NCBI RefSeq assembly: GCF_932294415.1 | Contig: NC_065544.1 | Coordinates: 29,093,210 to 29,157,209 of the forward strand | Source: Quercus robur | Lineage: Eukaryota; Streptophyta; Magnoliopsida; Fagales; Fagaceae | Length of the DNA stretch: 64,000 nt | Reading direction: 5' to 3' | In this document: in pieces, positions 35,596-47,472 of the stretch | Layout of the letters: each line of letters starts with the position of its first letter | How positions within the stretch are numbered: position 1 is the first letter of the stretch | Program-made: the position numbers and the translations under genes | Notes under the pieces: generated by a model | Told to the model about the DNA's origin: nothing | The model's input: the letters and a program-made list of their open reading frames with translations, nothing else | The model's database searches: none

Positions 35596-36706
35596 TGAAA
35601 GTTCAATAACGTGTACAAAAACACTTATGAACGTTTAGACCCCCAAAAACCAAATTAATCAACACACGCAATATGTTAAACAACTAGTGTGCGGAAACTT
35701 AACATATGCTATAACATGGTATTGATTAAACAACTATCTAAGCCACAACAAAGTAAACCACAGCAGATAATGTAAAGGCAGAGATAGAGATGAAGGAAGA
35801 TGCAAACACAGCGATAACACCAGATATGTTATCGAAGAGGAAACCGAAGACCTCGGCGAAAAACCTCTCCGCCGCCCTCCAAGCGGTAATCAATCCACTA
35901 GAAAATACAGTTGGGATACAAGGACAGCAATAGACCCTCCAAGCCTAATCTACCCAATGCACCTAAGCCCTCCAAGCTTCTTGCTCCAACGAGGTTGCGC
36001 CGAACCTTTTTCTTTTCTAGCTTTCCGGATTCCGCTACTACACCGTAGCATCAACCAATGAATATTGGCTCCTTCCTAACTGCTTCCCAGAACTCCAAAC
36101 GTCTGTCTCACAGGGATGATAATGGTGAGAACCAGGTTTGGTATAAAGGCCTCTCAAGGATTTGACAATGGAGAGGAAGAGAGTGAGGGATTTTGATGAG
36201 ACTCTAAGGTAGAGATTGTGGGTAAAACAATCTGGTTTTTCTTTAGGGTTTCTCTCTCAAAATTCTCTCTGGAAGCTCTCTTTCAATCGTGGGTTAAAAG
36301 GGTATTTATACTGAAGAGGAGTGGAATGCGAAACGTCAGGTTTTTCCAAAACAGGGGTGGCTCGCGGCTTGACCTCGCGGCTTGACTAAGTCGCGAGTTC
36401 CAGTCGCGAGTTAACCGTATGGCCAGTTGTCCAGTTTTGTCCTGTAGTGCTCCAGCTAGCATGACTGTTCATCTTCCAGCATGCTTGGCACGTGTGCAGA
36501 TTCTGGCAGGTTGAAGCCGCGAGTCCAGTCGCGAGTCCCAGCCGCGACTCTCTGTTTTCTTGCACACTCTTGAGCAATCTTCACACTATCTCACTCACTA
36601 CCCTTACAACAATCCCACCTAAATACAGGGTTACTAAATGCTGAATTACAAGCAAATTTGGCACGGAATAAAGCCAATTAGATGGTTGAATAAATTCAAC
36701 CTTACA
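35596..36706 (-). repeat. 3' LTR of the gag-only element
   Basis: 1111 bp. Its U3 part (about 36360-36560) is rich in TCGCGAG and CGCGGCT words that stand out in AT-rich surroundings. It is related to the solo LTR at 56006-57092. Confidence 0.93.
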
Positions 36707-37515
36707 ATCTCCCCCTTTGGCTATTCCGTGACAAAACCCTAAAACAGACTCTAGACTTAACATGTGAGTTGGGAACAGTTGATCAAAACTCACTCACACC
36801 TAATTCTAGAAGCTGTGAAGCACTTGAATCATATGAACATAAACTCCTGAAACACAACAATACACCATGATCATTGTAAGCAGAAAATTATTAATGCATA
36901 TGAAACAGGCAAAAAGAGATCAAGCATAAGATGGAGTTAATGAACAAACCATGGCTTGATCAACCAAGTGAACACCACAAAGTAGTGATCACAGTGTTCA
37001 TTCACACTTGGAATGAACACAAAGACATACAAGTTAACAAGCACAAGGCAAGACACTTGTATGCTCAACACTCAACCAATGCATAGCACACATGGCATAT
37101 GCATCTAGGAACAATCCTACAAGGGCACAAGAGTGACAGTACATAAACCACAATGCATAACATTTAGATTTAAAATACTGATTTCACATAGCATAAAGGC
37201 TGCACTTAAGCATGGTACATACCACAAGGCCTACAAACTATGCATAAAACATAAACCCTCAAAGCTTACAAAAGCATATGGGTACAAACTAACAAAAACC
37301 TGAATAACATCATCAAACATATATAAAAGTTTATCCAAGAGTATATGAAAAGAGTTAGAAACAGTTATACACCAAAACCCAGTGTATTAAAAACATAAAA
37401 GCCATAAAAACACTAATTACTCCCCCTCAACAAATTACTCCCCCTCAAGAGCTGCTTTTCTGCTTCAATTATCAATGAACTTTCTCCCCCTTTTTGACAT
37501 GGAATGGCCAAAGGG

Positions 37516-38682
37516 TCACTGGTCATGCTGAGTTGTGAAGCTGTCAAGTGTAGCAGCCAAGACATCAATCTGGTCTTGCATGGCTCTCATTCTGTCAGAA
37601 TGCTCAGTCTGGACTGCCCTGATCCCATCAAGCCTTTCCAGAATGATCTGGAAAGCATCTGGAGGTGCATCTGCAGAAGTTGAAGCTCTGGACCTCTTGC
37701 CACTCCTCCTTGGTGTTGAGGTGGATGCATGCCCTGCTGCCTCTGCATCAGTCTCCATTGGGACTTCCTCTCCTTCATCACCTTCATCTTCTTCTCCTGG
37801 AAGCCTAACACTGATCCTTTTGCAGGTAAGTTTGTTGATTGCAGAGGGTGTGGACATGTGACTGATGTCTTGAGGAATTTGAACACCCTTCCTTCGAAAT
37901 ATCCTCATTAGGAGACTGGGAAAGATCAGTTTTGGTCTAGATGTTGTTCTTGTCTCATCCACAATGATGTCAAAGATGTGGGAACTTATATCTATGAAGT
38001 TCTTCTCTTTGAGATCCATCAGAAAAATTGCTCTAGCACAATTGATTGTGGTCAACTTCCTAATAGGATAAAGGTTAAACATCATGATTATGGTTAGAAC
38101 CCTCATGTCCACTGGAAAGGAAGTGGTATTCAAACACTTCCCTTCTCTCTGCCCACCTATTCTCTGTTGAACTGTTTCAATAGAGACACTCCTATCCTTG
38201 AAATTGACAAACTCCTCATCATCCAAACCCTCAAGCCCTAGTACATCATCTATGACATGTGCATCCAAGATGAATTCTTTCTCTCTAACCCAGCAATTTA
38301 ACTCATTCTCCTTTATCACAGCATTTGAATAAAATTCTCTAATCAGAGGTTCACACACCAAAGGGAAATCACTTAAAAGTTTGTCCCATCCTCTTCCTTC
38401 AAAACAACTGGGAATAAAAGTTTGCCTTAAATCATCCAAATCCACAAATCTCTCTTGAATGATTCCTGCATTCAAGAAGTTATCCTTGTATCTCTCAAAA
38501 TGATGAACTGACCTAAACAATCTAGGATCCATCTTAAGTCTTTTGTCAGCCTTCTTCGCAGTAGATTTCTTCTTCTGAGGTGAAGGAGCCATCTGTGAAC
38601 AATCAGAAAAGGCCACAACAACATATAACAATATATGCGCATAACTAGTCAGTACCATGTAGTTAACAGAGAGAGATATCAA
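37516..38682 (-). CDS. Env-position protein of the gag-only element
   Basis: An intact 388-codon frame, with a second in-frame Met at codon 31 (MAPSPQKKKS) that directly follows a TTCACAG-type 3' splice signal and may be the real start. A basic N-terminus is followed by a plant transposon-protein domain with LIREFYSN and DAHVIDDVLGLEG blocks, then an acidic stretch (EEDEGDEGEE), a Ser/Thr/basic linker and a C-terminal coiled coil. The same LIREFYSN block is in the old Copia at 8839-9168. The function is unknown. The 9 aa before MYFLQ-type features seen in the Tat element are absent, so the two are different families. Confidence 0.7.
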   Translation of the reverse strand: MISLSVNYMVLTSYAHILLYVVVAFSDCSQMAPSPQKKKSTAKKADKRLKMDPRLFRSVHHFERYKDNFLNAGIIQERFVDLDDLRQTFIPSCFEGRGWDKLLSDFPLVCEPLIREFYSNAVIKENELNCWVREKEFILDAHVIDDVLGLEGLDDEEFVNFKDRSVSIETVQQRIGGQREGKCLNTTSFPVDMRVLTIIMMFNLYPIRKLTTINCARAIFLMDLKEKNFIDISSHIFDIIVDETRTTSRPKLIFPSLLMRIFRRKGVQIPQDISHMSTPSAINKLTCKRISVRLPGEEDEGDEGEEVPMETDAEAAGHASTSTPRRSGKRSRASTSADAPPDAFQIILERLDGIRAVQTEHSDRMRAMQDQIDVLAATLDSFTTQHDQ

Positions 38683-40627
38683 TCAAACAAGTGAACTTCA
38701 AACACTTAAACAGCAAGCAATTTAGTTCAAACATATGGATAAACCAAGCCTAGGATAGGAAACACATGAACAATATGGTGAAGCCATCCTGAAGGCAGAT
38801 GAAGGACATTGAGGCAGATTTAAGAAAAAAAATGATATGACAAACAAACAATATATTGAACCTAACATAGTCTTCCCACAGATTATCAAACAAAGACATG
38901 CACATCTTGCAAAGGAAAACTCACAACCTCAACAGAACCAATAGTAACATCTCAACAGCTCAAAGTTCAGATTGAAATGAAAGGAATACTTAGCTAAGCA
39001 CAAGAGCAATAGGACAATGACTATCATTAACACAACCTATAACAACAGAATCCACAAGCTAAGCAAGAACAAAGAGCAGAGACCGAACCACAAACCCATT
39101 TCAAAAACACAATCAAATGCGAAAAATCAAGGGTAAAAGCACAAAATCAAGTAGAAAAGAGTGAAAATCAGAAAACCCATACCTGGAACTCGACGATTTT
39201 GGGCTGTAAGGATGCAACACAAGAGATTGGAAAAGGGAGCACGGAGTGTTTGGGAGGGAGAGTGTTTAGAGAGAAGATGAACAGTCACAAAAATTCGAGG
39301 GAAAAACTGAAAAAGTTTAAAAACTGCTCCTGTTTCTGCAAAACACGCGATTTTCGCGACTGGTTCAAGTCGCCACACAGTCGCCAGCTCAAGCCGCCAA
39401 AGCACTCAAGAGGAAAATTTTGAAAAATTTGTCTAAGTGTTTTTCGCGACTGGAAGGTCTACCCGCGAGTGAGTCGCGAGCTGAGCCGCGAAAATCTCTG
39501 AGTGAATCTCGCGACTGGACCTTCCACTCGCGAACAAGTCGCCAAAACTGACCAGCGAAGATGCGACTGAGGCTCGCGACTTGACACACCCGCGACTGAG
39601 CCGCCAAAACAGGGCAAAACTGTATTTTTGAAATTTTTCAGATTTTTCAGCAAAACACTTTCCAAAAACACCTAAAACACTCAAAAATCTTTTTGTGCTT
39701 GAATTAACAAAGATTAAGCATGTGAAAACACATTTTATCAAGTACAATCACACAAATGAATACAGCATTTATCAAACATAAATTTGTGTGTTGTGTGTGG
39801 ATATCAACAATGAAATAGTCCTTTGTCTAATGTGAAGCTTCAATGATCAATTCAACCAAGGCATACACAATTAGCACTAGATCATGTGACCAATCTCAAT
39901 TATAGAAATATGAATATATGACTTCCCACACAACTTGATAACATAACTTGGAGCCTTTCATTTGACTCCACTTTCAGCCATAACATTTGATCTTTTGAGA
40001 CAATCATCTCTCATTGTGAGAGGGATATATAACATTTTTCTTTGAAGAATAGGCCTTTGGCCTTTTTTGAAAGAAATTTCACTTTTAATATAAAGTCGCT
40101 TACCCTTTTTCCTAGTCAAATACTAGAATGTGCGACAGGCTTTTGCAGCTCAATATCTCTTTTCATTTGGAGATTTACATTTAGTGAGCTCTTTTTAGCA
40201 AAAAAATAAAAAGGTGGGAAGAGATATAGACACAAGTCTATGCAAGTTTCAAGATCAACATAACCATTCACTAATCATTCATGACAAGTTTGAAGATCTA
40301 TTTACAACAATCACATAGATTTCAAGATTTTTCCCATAGTGATAAGAGTGCATGAAAACAAGTAATGTTCGAAAATGCACAAAGCCATTAGCACAAAGGT
40401 ACACGGCAAAACGAGTTTTAAGACAAAAACTCAACAAAGTCAATCAAGCCTTTTGATTTTCAAATTTTTATGTAATTTTGGATTTTTGACTCAAGAAACA
40501 AAAAGATTGATAAAACACAATTAAGAAAAATTCACAAACAAACAAACAAAATCAAAAACAACAAGCATATCAAACAACCATAGTCACAAAGCATAGGAAG
40601 TATTAATGCATGGACATGTTGTAATGC
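38683..40627 (-). other. Spacer of the gag-only element
   Basis: It has no supported gene. It contains a cluster of TCGCGA, CGCGAC and GTCGCC words at about 39345-39605 similar to those in the LTRs, and a GT splice-donor-like site on the minus strand near 39180 that could pair with the acceptor before codon 31 of the env-position frame. The pol gene expected in an autonomous relative is missing around here. Confidence 0.6.
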
Positions 40628-42619
40628 TTATGCATGAGTACCCCTTTTCACCCACACGACACTTGCGTTTGGGGTGATTTCCTTAGAGGATTGGGTACGG
40701 GAGTTAGGGCTTTCAAACCTTCGTGAGAAGCTTTCCAAGCAGTTGGTGAATGCACCAATCATCTTCATCACGTCCATCATTCCGGGATCTCCATGTTGCT
40801 CTCTAGGTTGATCACCTGCCCAAGTTCTCCTATCAACTCTTGGTCCTCCTGACCTTTGAGGAGTAGCACTGTTCATTGCCCTCAGCTTTTGGCAATTTGG
40901 TCGAGTGTGCCCTTGAAGTCCGCAATAATGGCACACATACATTCCTCTAGGACCTCTTTGTGGTCGTGGACGTGACTTGGCACGAGACTCGGACCTGCCC
41001 ATAGACTGATTTCGATGATTCAGCATCCGTTGTTCTACCACATTCTTCTTTTTCTCCACCTCGAGGTTCACACTCGTAGAGTCAGCTACAACTGGATCTT
41101 TGGACTTCACAAACTTCACTTCTTTGGTGACATTTCCAGTTGAGCTACTTCCTCCGGTATATCCCAGTCCGGATTTGTCTGAGAAGCTCTTTTGAGATGA
41201 TATAACATCATCAAGCTTCTTGGTGGTGACCCTCTCTATTTTTGCATTTGCTTGAACAACCTCATTCTCAAGGAATCTCACTTTAGTGTAGGCTTCGGAC
41301 AGCTCACCATTAAGAGTTTCAATCTCGCATTTGGCCTCCCTATACCGGATTAGGAGACTTTTGTAGTCCTCCTCAGCCTTCTTCATCTTTCTCACAGCTG
41401 CCTTGGCTACCCTTGTGTATTCACCTGATTTCTCCAAAAGTGAGTTGTAATTTTCTTGAAGAGTTGCTGTGCTTTCTTCTTCTTCAGCTTCTGATTCTTC
41501 AGCAATTCCTAGTGAGTCATCCTCACTATGTTCTCCAAGGTCTTGAACAAGCAAATTCAATTCATCCGAAGGCTCAACATGAGCAATAGTCATGAAAGCT
41601 GAGTAGTTCCCTTCTCCATCACAGCTCTCTTCAGATTCTGAGTCGGACGAGTCTGAATCACTCAAGGTTGTGGCATACACCTTGCCTTTTGATTTCAAAT
41701 AGTTAGGACATTCCCTCTTGAAGTGTCCATGCCCGTTGCATTCAAAACAAGTAACACCTTGTGTGGATTGGGATTCTTTTCCATCTTTCCTTTGGAAATC
41801 CCTCTTCTCCCTTCCAGAATTTTGGAATTTTCTCTTATCATCAAATTTTCCATTGTTTTTGAATTTCAAAAACTTCTTGAAATTTTTAACAAGATAGGCT
41901 ACATCCTTGTCAACCATATCTTCTCCTGACGAGCCTTGATCTTCCACCTTCTCATTAACGGTCTTTAGAGCAATGGATTTACCCTTCCGTTGATTTGGCA
42001 GCGACATTTCATAGGTCTGTAGAGAACCAACCAGCTCCTGCACCTTGATGTCGTCAAGATCCTTGCTCTCTTCAATGGCTGTCACTTTGGCACGGAAGCT
42101 TTCCGGCAATGATCGAAGGATCTTCCTTACAATCTTAGAATCCTCCATCTTCTCCCCCAAGTTAAACTTGCTGACAACCACTTCATTTAACTTCCCATAG
42201 ACCGAGTCGAAAGACTCATCCTCACTCATCTTGAGCTCCTCAAACCGAGTGGTCAGCATTTGTAACTTGGTATCTTTCACCTTCTTCGTGCCTTCATAAG
42301 TTGTTTCCAGAATCTCCCATGCATCTTTTGCAATAGTAATGTGAGAAATCCTGTGAAATTCATCTGGAGACACACCACAGAAAATAGCATTTAGTGCTTT
42401 ACTGTTAGCATTAGATGCAGTAAGTGCTGCCTTATCCCATGTGGATTTGGCTGCTTCAGGTTTGGTCCAACCCATCTCAACAGCATCCCACACGGATTCA
42501 TCAATAGAGCATAAAAAGGCTCTCATACGAACCTTCCAAAATGCATAGTTACTTCCATCAAAATATGGAGGTGCATTAAGGGATTGAGACCTATCCATCT
42601 CAAAAAGAAAGGGAGTCAA
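40628..42619 (-). CDS. Copia-type GAG protein of the gag-only element
   Basis: An intact 663-codon frame. The N-terminus (about 8-225) is the Copia gag domain, with YFDGSNYAFWKVRMRAFL and the SLP-containing LRSLPESFRAKV block. It is followed by a basic region, a CCHC zinc knuckle CFECNGHGHFKREC (about 290), an acidic Ser-rich segment, a long coiled coil (about 385-470) and a second knuckle CHYCGLQGHTRPNC (about 563). Such two-knuckle gags are seen in SIRE/Maximus elements. GAG forms the virus-like particle that packages element RNA. Being intact while pol is absent fits a TR-GAG-type non-autonomous element. Confidence 0.88.
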   Translation of the reverse strand: MTPFLFEMDRSQSLNAPPYFDGSNYAFWKVRMRAFLCSIDESVWDAVEMGWTKPEAAKSTWDKAALTASNANSKALNAIFCGVSPDEFHRISHITIAKDAWEILETTYEGTKKVKDTKLQMLTTRFEELKMSEDESFDSVYGKLNEVVVSKFNLGEKMEDSKIVRKILRSLPESFRAKVTAIEESKDLDDIKVQELVGSLQTYEMSLPNQRKGKSIALKTVNEKVEDQGSSGEDMVDKDVAYLVKNFKKFLKFKNNGKFDDKRKFQNSGREKRDFQRKDGKESQSTQGVTCFECNGHGHFKRECPNYLKSKGKVYATTLSDSDSSDSESEESCDGEGNYSAFMTIAHVEPSDELNLLVQDLGEHSEDDSLGIAEESEAEEEESTATLQENYNSLLEKSGEYTRVAKAAVRKMKKAEEDYKSLLIRYREAKCEIETLNGELSEAYTKVRFLENEVVQANAKIERVTTKKLDDVISSQKSFSDKSGLGYTGGSSSTGNVTKEVKFVKSKDPVVADSTSVNLEVEKKKNVVEQRMLNHRNQSMGRSESRAKSRPRPQRGPRGMYVCHYCGLQGHTRPNCQKLRAMNSATPQRSGGPRVDRRTWAGDQPREQHGDPGMMDVMKMIGAFTNCLESFSRRFESPNSRTQSSKEITPNASVVWVKRGTHA

Positions 42620-42659
42620 GGATCACACAATGGTAATGAAACCAAACAGATGTGTACCT

Positions 42660-42671
42660 GCTCTGATACCA
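42660..42671 (-). other. Primer-binding site of the gag-only element
   Basis: TGGTATCAGAGC on the minus strand, two bases inside the 5' LTR boundary, complementary to initiator tRNA-Met. Confidence 0.8.
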
Positions 42672-42673
42672 AT

Positions 42674-43784
42674 TGAAAGTTCAATAACGTGTACAAAAAC
42701 ACTTATGAACGTTTAGACCCCCAAAAACCAAATTAATCAACACACGCAATATGTTAAACAACTAGTGTGCGGAAACTTAACATATGCTATAACATGGTAT
42801 TGATTAAACAACTATCTAAGCCACAACAAAATAAACCACAGCAGATAATGTAAAGGCAGAGATAGAGAGGAAGGAAGATGCAAACACAGCGATAACACCA
42901 GATATGTTATCGAAGAGGAAACCGAAGACCTCGGCGAAAAACCTCTCCGCCGCCCTCCAAGCGGTAATCAATCCACTAGAAAATACAGTTGGGATACAAG
43001 GACAGCAATAGACCCTCCAAGCCTAATCTACCCAATGCACCTAAGCCCTCCAAGCTTCTTGCTCCAACGAGGTTGCGCCGAACCTTTTTCTTTTCTAGCT
43101 TTCCGGATTCCGCTACTACACCGTAGCATCAACCAATGAATATTGGCTCCTTCCTAACTGCTTCCCAGAACTCCAAACGTCTGTCTCACAGGGATGATAA
43201 TGGTGAGAACCAGGTTTGGTATAAAGGCCTCTCAAGGATTTGACAATGGAGAGGAAGAGAGTGAGGGATTTTGATGAGACTCTAAGGTAGAGATTGTGGG
43301 TAAAACAATCTGGTTTTTCTTTAGGGTTTCTCTCTCAAAATTCTCTCTGGAAGCTCTCTTTCAATCGTGGGTTAAAAGGGTATTTATACTGAAGAGGAGT
43401 GGAATGCGAAACGTCAGGTTTTTCCAAAACAGGGGTGGCTCGCGGCTTGACCTCGCGGCTTGACTAAGTCGCGAGTTCCAGTCGCGAGTTAACCGTATGG
43501 CCAGTTGTCCAGTTTTGTCCTGTAGTGCTCCAGCTAGCATGACTGTTCATCTTCCAGCATGCTTGGCACGTGTGCAGATTCTGGCGGGTTGAAGCCGCGA
43601 GTCCAGTGGCGAGTCCCAGCCGCGACTCTCTGTTTTCTTGCACACTCTTGAGCAATCTTCACACTATCTCACTCACTACCCTTACAACAATCCCACCTAA
43701 ATACAGGGTTACTAAATGCTGAATTACAAGCAAATTTGGCACGGAATAAAGCCAATTAGATGGTTGAATAAATTCAACCTTACA
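42674..43784 (-). repeat. 5' LTR of the gag-only element
   Basis: 1111 bp, about four differences from 35596-36706, followed by target duplication GTATA. Confidence 0.93.
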
Positions 43785-43789
43785 GTATA

Positions 43790-45587
43790 TGTTCTTAACA
43801 TGCATACCAATCATTTGTAATTTACCATTTGATCTATGAACTCATTTTTAATGCGTTATTTTAAACTACTAAAACTAGAATTTAAACAATTGATTGATGA
43901 CGTGGCTATTAATCTTTGATCACCTTGAAATTTTGTAAGCATGAAAAATATACTAAGATAATGTAATCTAATGGTAGATTTGTCAAAATTCACATCGAAT
44001 TAAGAAATGTAGGGTTGGGTACGAGTTACACCTGACGTAATTCTAAAAAATGTTACACCACCTAATAACTTATTATTGAATTCATATTTTGCAAATCCAA
44101 CCTTTGGATTACAAGTTGTATATGTTCTTAGCATGCATGCCAATTTCCATGTCAATCGGATGTAATTTACCATTGATCTTTGAACGTATCTTTTATACAT
44201 TATTTTAAACTACTAAAATTTGAATCTAGAGAATTGATTGATAACGTGACTATTAAAATTTGATCACCTTGAAATTTTGTTAGTATGAAAAATATACGAA
44301 AGTAATGTAATCTAACGGTAAATATGTCAAAATTCAATTCAAATTAAGAAATATAGGGTTGGGTACGAGTTACACCTGACGTAATTCTAAAAAATGTTAC
44401 ACCACCCAATAATTTGTTATTGAATTCATATTTTGAATATCTAACCGTTGAATTACATGCTCTATATGTTCTTAACATGCATGCCAATTTTCATGCCAAT
44501 TGAATGTAATTTACCATTTGATCTATACATTTATTTTTTATGTATTATTTTAAACTACAAAAACTTAAATTTAAACAATTAATTGATGACATGACAAATA
44601 ATATTTGCTCACCTTAAAATTTTATAAGCACGAAAAATATATGGAGATAACGTAATCTAATGGTAGATTTGTTAAAATTCACATCGAATTAAGAAATATA
44701 TAGTTGGGTTCAAGTTACATGTGTTGTAACTCTAAAAAATGTTACATCACCCAATAACTTATTACTGAATTCATATTTCGAAAATTTAACCGTTGGATTA
44801 CATGTTCTATATGGTCTTAACATGCATGCCAATTTTTATGCCTATCGAATGTAATTTACCATTTGATTTATAAACTCACATTTTATGCATTATTTTAAAC
44901 TACTAAAACTTTAATCTAGACAATTGATTGATGAAATCACTATTGATATTTCATTACCTTGAAATTTTGTAAGTATGAAAAATATACGAAGATAATGTAA
45001 TCTAACGGTAGATTTTTCAAAATTCACATCTAATTAAGAAATATTTGATTGGGTATGAGTTACACCTAACGTAATTCTAAAAAATGTTACACCACCCAAT
45101 AACTTATTTTTATATTCATATTTTGAAAATCTAACCGTTGGATTATATTCTTTATATGTTCTTAACATGCATGCTAATTTGCATGCCAATCAGATGTAAT
45201 TTACCATTTGATCTATGAACTTATCTTTTATGCATTATTTTAGACTACAAAAACTTGAATTTAAACAATTGATGGATGATATGACAATTAATATTTGGTC
45301 ACCTTAAAATTTTATAAGCATGAAAAATATATGAAGATAATGTAATCTAACGGTAGATTTGTCAAAATGCACATCGAATTTAGAAATATAGAGTTCGGTT
45401 CAAGTTACACGTGTTGTAACTCTAAAAAATGTTACATTACCCAATAACTTATTATTGAATTCATATTTTGAAAATCCAACCATTGGATTACATGTTTTAT
45501 ATGTTTTTAACATGCATGCCAATTTTCATGCCAATTGGATGTAATATTCCATTTAATCTATAAGCTTATCTTTTATGTATTATTTTA
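43790..45587 (+). repeat. Satellite array 2, right part (about 5 monomers)
   Basis: It finishes the array: beta (position 7), then a new period beta, alpha, beta and an alpha-like end monomer. The last 700 bp match 14400-15104. Position-1 monomers (TTCTTAGCATG rather than TTAACATG) recur at 21018, 23398 and 44160, which is 2380 and about 2391 bp apart once the two LTR elements are discounted. Confidence 0.92.
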
Positions 45588-45726
45588 TTGGGAAGAAATT
45601 TTTATTCACTTTTGAGAGAGAGAGAGAGAGAAAGAGGGAGAGTACAAAAGTGCTATCATTTTTTTTATGGGTACAATTGTTTAGAAAATAAGGACAAATC
45701 TTTCTTGTATTGGATGTATATAAAAT

Positions 45727-45802
<76 letters not shown>

Positions 45803-45924
45803 GTAAACAAGTCGTTCATCTAAAGAATACAAAGTGCTATATGTTTATGTGTTTCCTTTTATTTTTCTTTGAATCATAGAATAACTTTTATCTCCATAAA
45901 TAATTAATATTTTAATGATTTTTT
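45588..45924. other. Spacer with GA microsatellite and 72-base T-run
   Basis: Paralogue of 15105-15379. The T-run at 45728-45799 is 72 bases here against 19 in the B unit. Confidence 0.75.
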
Positions 45925-46386
45925 GTGAAGGTCAATCGTGGCCCTCACAAATAATTTAGTATTAGTAAGGGCATATTTTTAACTCACACTAAAAGTAAAC
46001 TTTTTGCAAGGAACTTTTATTTTGTCTCGGAAATAATTTGGTGGGAACATTTTCCTCCAAAATTTTTTACGTTTTAATGATTATTTGTGAAGGTCGATCC
46101 TAGCCCTCACAAATAATTTAGTATTAGTGACAGCATTTTTTTAACTGTCACAAATAATACACTTTTTGTGAGAGATTTTTAATTGTTCATCGCAAATAAT
46201 ATGGAGGGAAAATTTCCCTCCAAAATATTAGCATTTGTGACGGCTATAACACATAATAGCAACAGCTTTTTTTGTTGGTCACAAATATTTCACATTTTAC
46301 CAAGTATTTGCGAGGGTTCTATTTTGCCATCACGAATAAGATTATTTTAGAGGGCTTTTTGGGTCCATCACAACTTCTTTATAGTG
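45925..46386. mobile_element. CACTA-type transposon end upstream of PR-1 C
   Basis: Same subterminal repeat field as 15380-15850. The terminus is better preserved, ending CTTTATAGTG at 46386 (inverse of CACTATAAAG), immediately followed by Copia LTR sequence. Confidence 0.62.
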
Positions 46387-46671
46387 GTTATTGTTTATAC
46401 TGTGTGTATGAATCTCTTGTGAGATTTAGAGGTGTTTGTCTTCATACATACTTGGGGTTTTCAATCTCAAGATTGATGTCGAGAGCTTGGCGATCATTTT
46501 AGTTGCTGCACAAAGAGCTTAAAGAAAATACAAGTGGGAGTACTTGTGGTTGCTGTGAATCCAAGAAATAAGTAGTTCATGGACTCAGAGCTGTCACGTG
46601 GTTGTGGTAGTAAGTTTCCTACTCAATATAGCAATAGGATGTTAGTGGTCTAAGTTGTTATTGTGTAAACT
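46387..46671 (+). repeat. Copia LTR fragment upstream of PR-1 C
   Basis: It matches 10679-10963 and 15851-16136, with the same right-hand truncation point. Confidence 0.85.
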
Positions 46672-46687
46672 ATCTATTTATGTGTCT

Positions 46688-47050
46688 AATAAGTTACAAA
46701 ATAAATATTACTACATATTTTGAAAATTTAACCATTGAATTGCTTGTTTTTTACGGTCTTAATACACATGTCACATTTTGTGTCAATAAGATATTATTTA
46801 CCTTATGATTTATAAGTTTATATTTTCTGCATAATTTTAAATTATAAAAACTTACAATTTAAACAATTTATTGATGACGTAATTATTAATCTTTAATTTT
46901 CAAGAAAATTTTCAAACATGCAAGATATAAGAAAAAGGTGAAATCTAATGGTTAATTTATCAAAATTCACCTCCAATAAAAAGATGTTGAATAAAGTTGT
47001 AGCCTAAAAATGCAATTAATTTTGTAGCAAAACTTTGCCCTTATTTTTTT
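46688..47050 (+). repeat. Diverged satellite monomer upstream of PR-1 C
   Basis: Counterpart of 10981-11345 and 16153-16518, with a few private changes. Confidence 0.65.
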
Positions 47051-47246
47051 TTATTATTATTATTTAAATTTTTGTGTATTATTTATTAAATTTTTTTCAT
47101 TATTTATTAATTTTTGGATAAGGACCATGGAGGTTATGTTATTGATAAAGATTTCTTAATTTTTTCTTCGTATTTTTAGCTAACTACTTTTCAAAATACC
47201 AATATTAGATTATCTATTTTAAACTTTATTTCATTTAGATATGAGA

Positions 47247-47416
47247 AGTATTACATCCACAATATTTTTATAATATTTTCACAACAAGTTCTGGTAGTGA
47301 GTTGTTACGGATTCTAATTTGAATTCAACACTAAAATTATTTTTTTACCTACCACCAATATCAATGTGTTACTAAGGATTTGTTGTCATAATTAATGTGG
47401 TGTACACATAACATTT
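47247..47416. repeat. MITE-like insertion in the PR-1 C promoter
   Basis: Counterpart of 11545-11710 and 16714-16883. Confidence 0.5.
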
Positions 47417-47472
47417 CATTTTAAAGCAATATCGTAGCATCTTCCTACAACGGAGAACTGATAGGAAGTCTA

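Larger units (their letters stand above)
35596..43784 (-). mobile_element. Gag-only SIRE-type Copia element, young, looks whole for its kind
   Basis: Two 1111-bp LTRs (35596-36706, 42674-43784; TGTAAGG...CTTTCA on the minus strand) differ at about four sites by eye. They are flanked by target duplication GTATA (35591-35595, 43785-43789). On the minus strand the tRNA-Met primer site TGGTATCAGAGC (about 42660-42671) is followed by an intact gag frame (42619-40628), a long spacer, an env-position frame (38682-37516) and a purine tract (36707-36720). No protease, integrase, RT or RNase H is present, so it must have relied on another element for these. The site without the insertion is preserved near 63447. 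Confidence 0.93.

Noticed and set aside
45580-45819. Frames of about 72-79 codons over the long T-run
   Set aside because: They are low-complexity poly-Lys/poly-Phe translations of a homopolymer.
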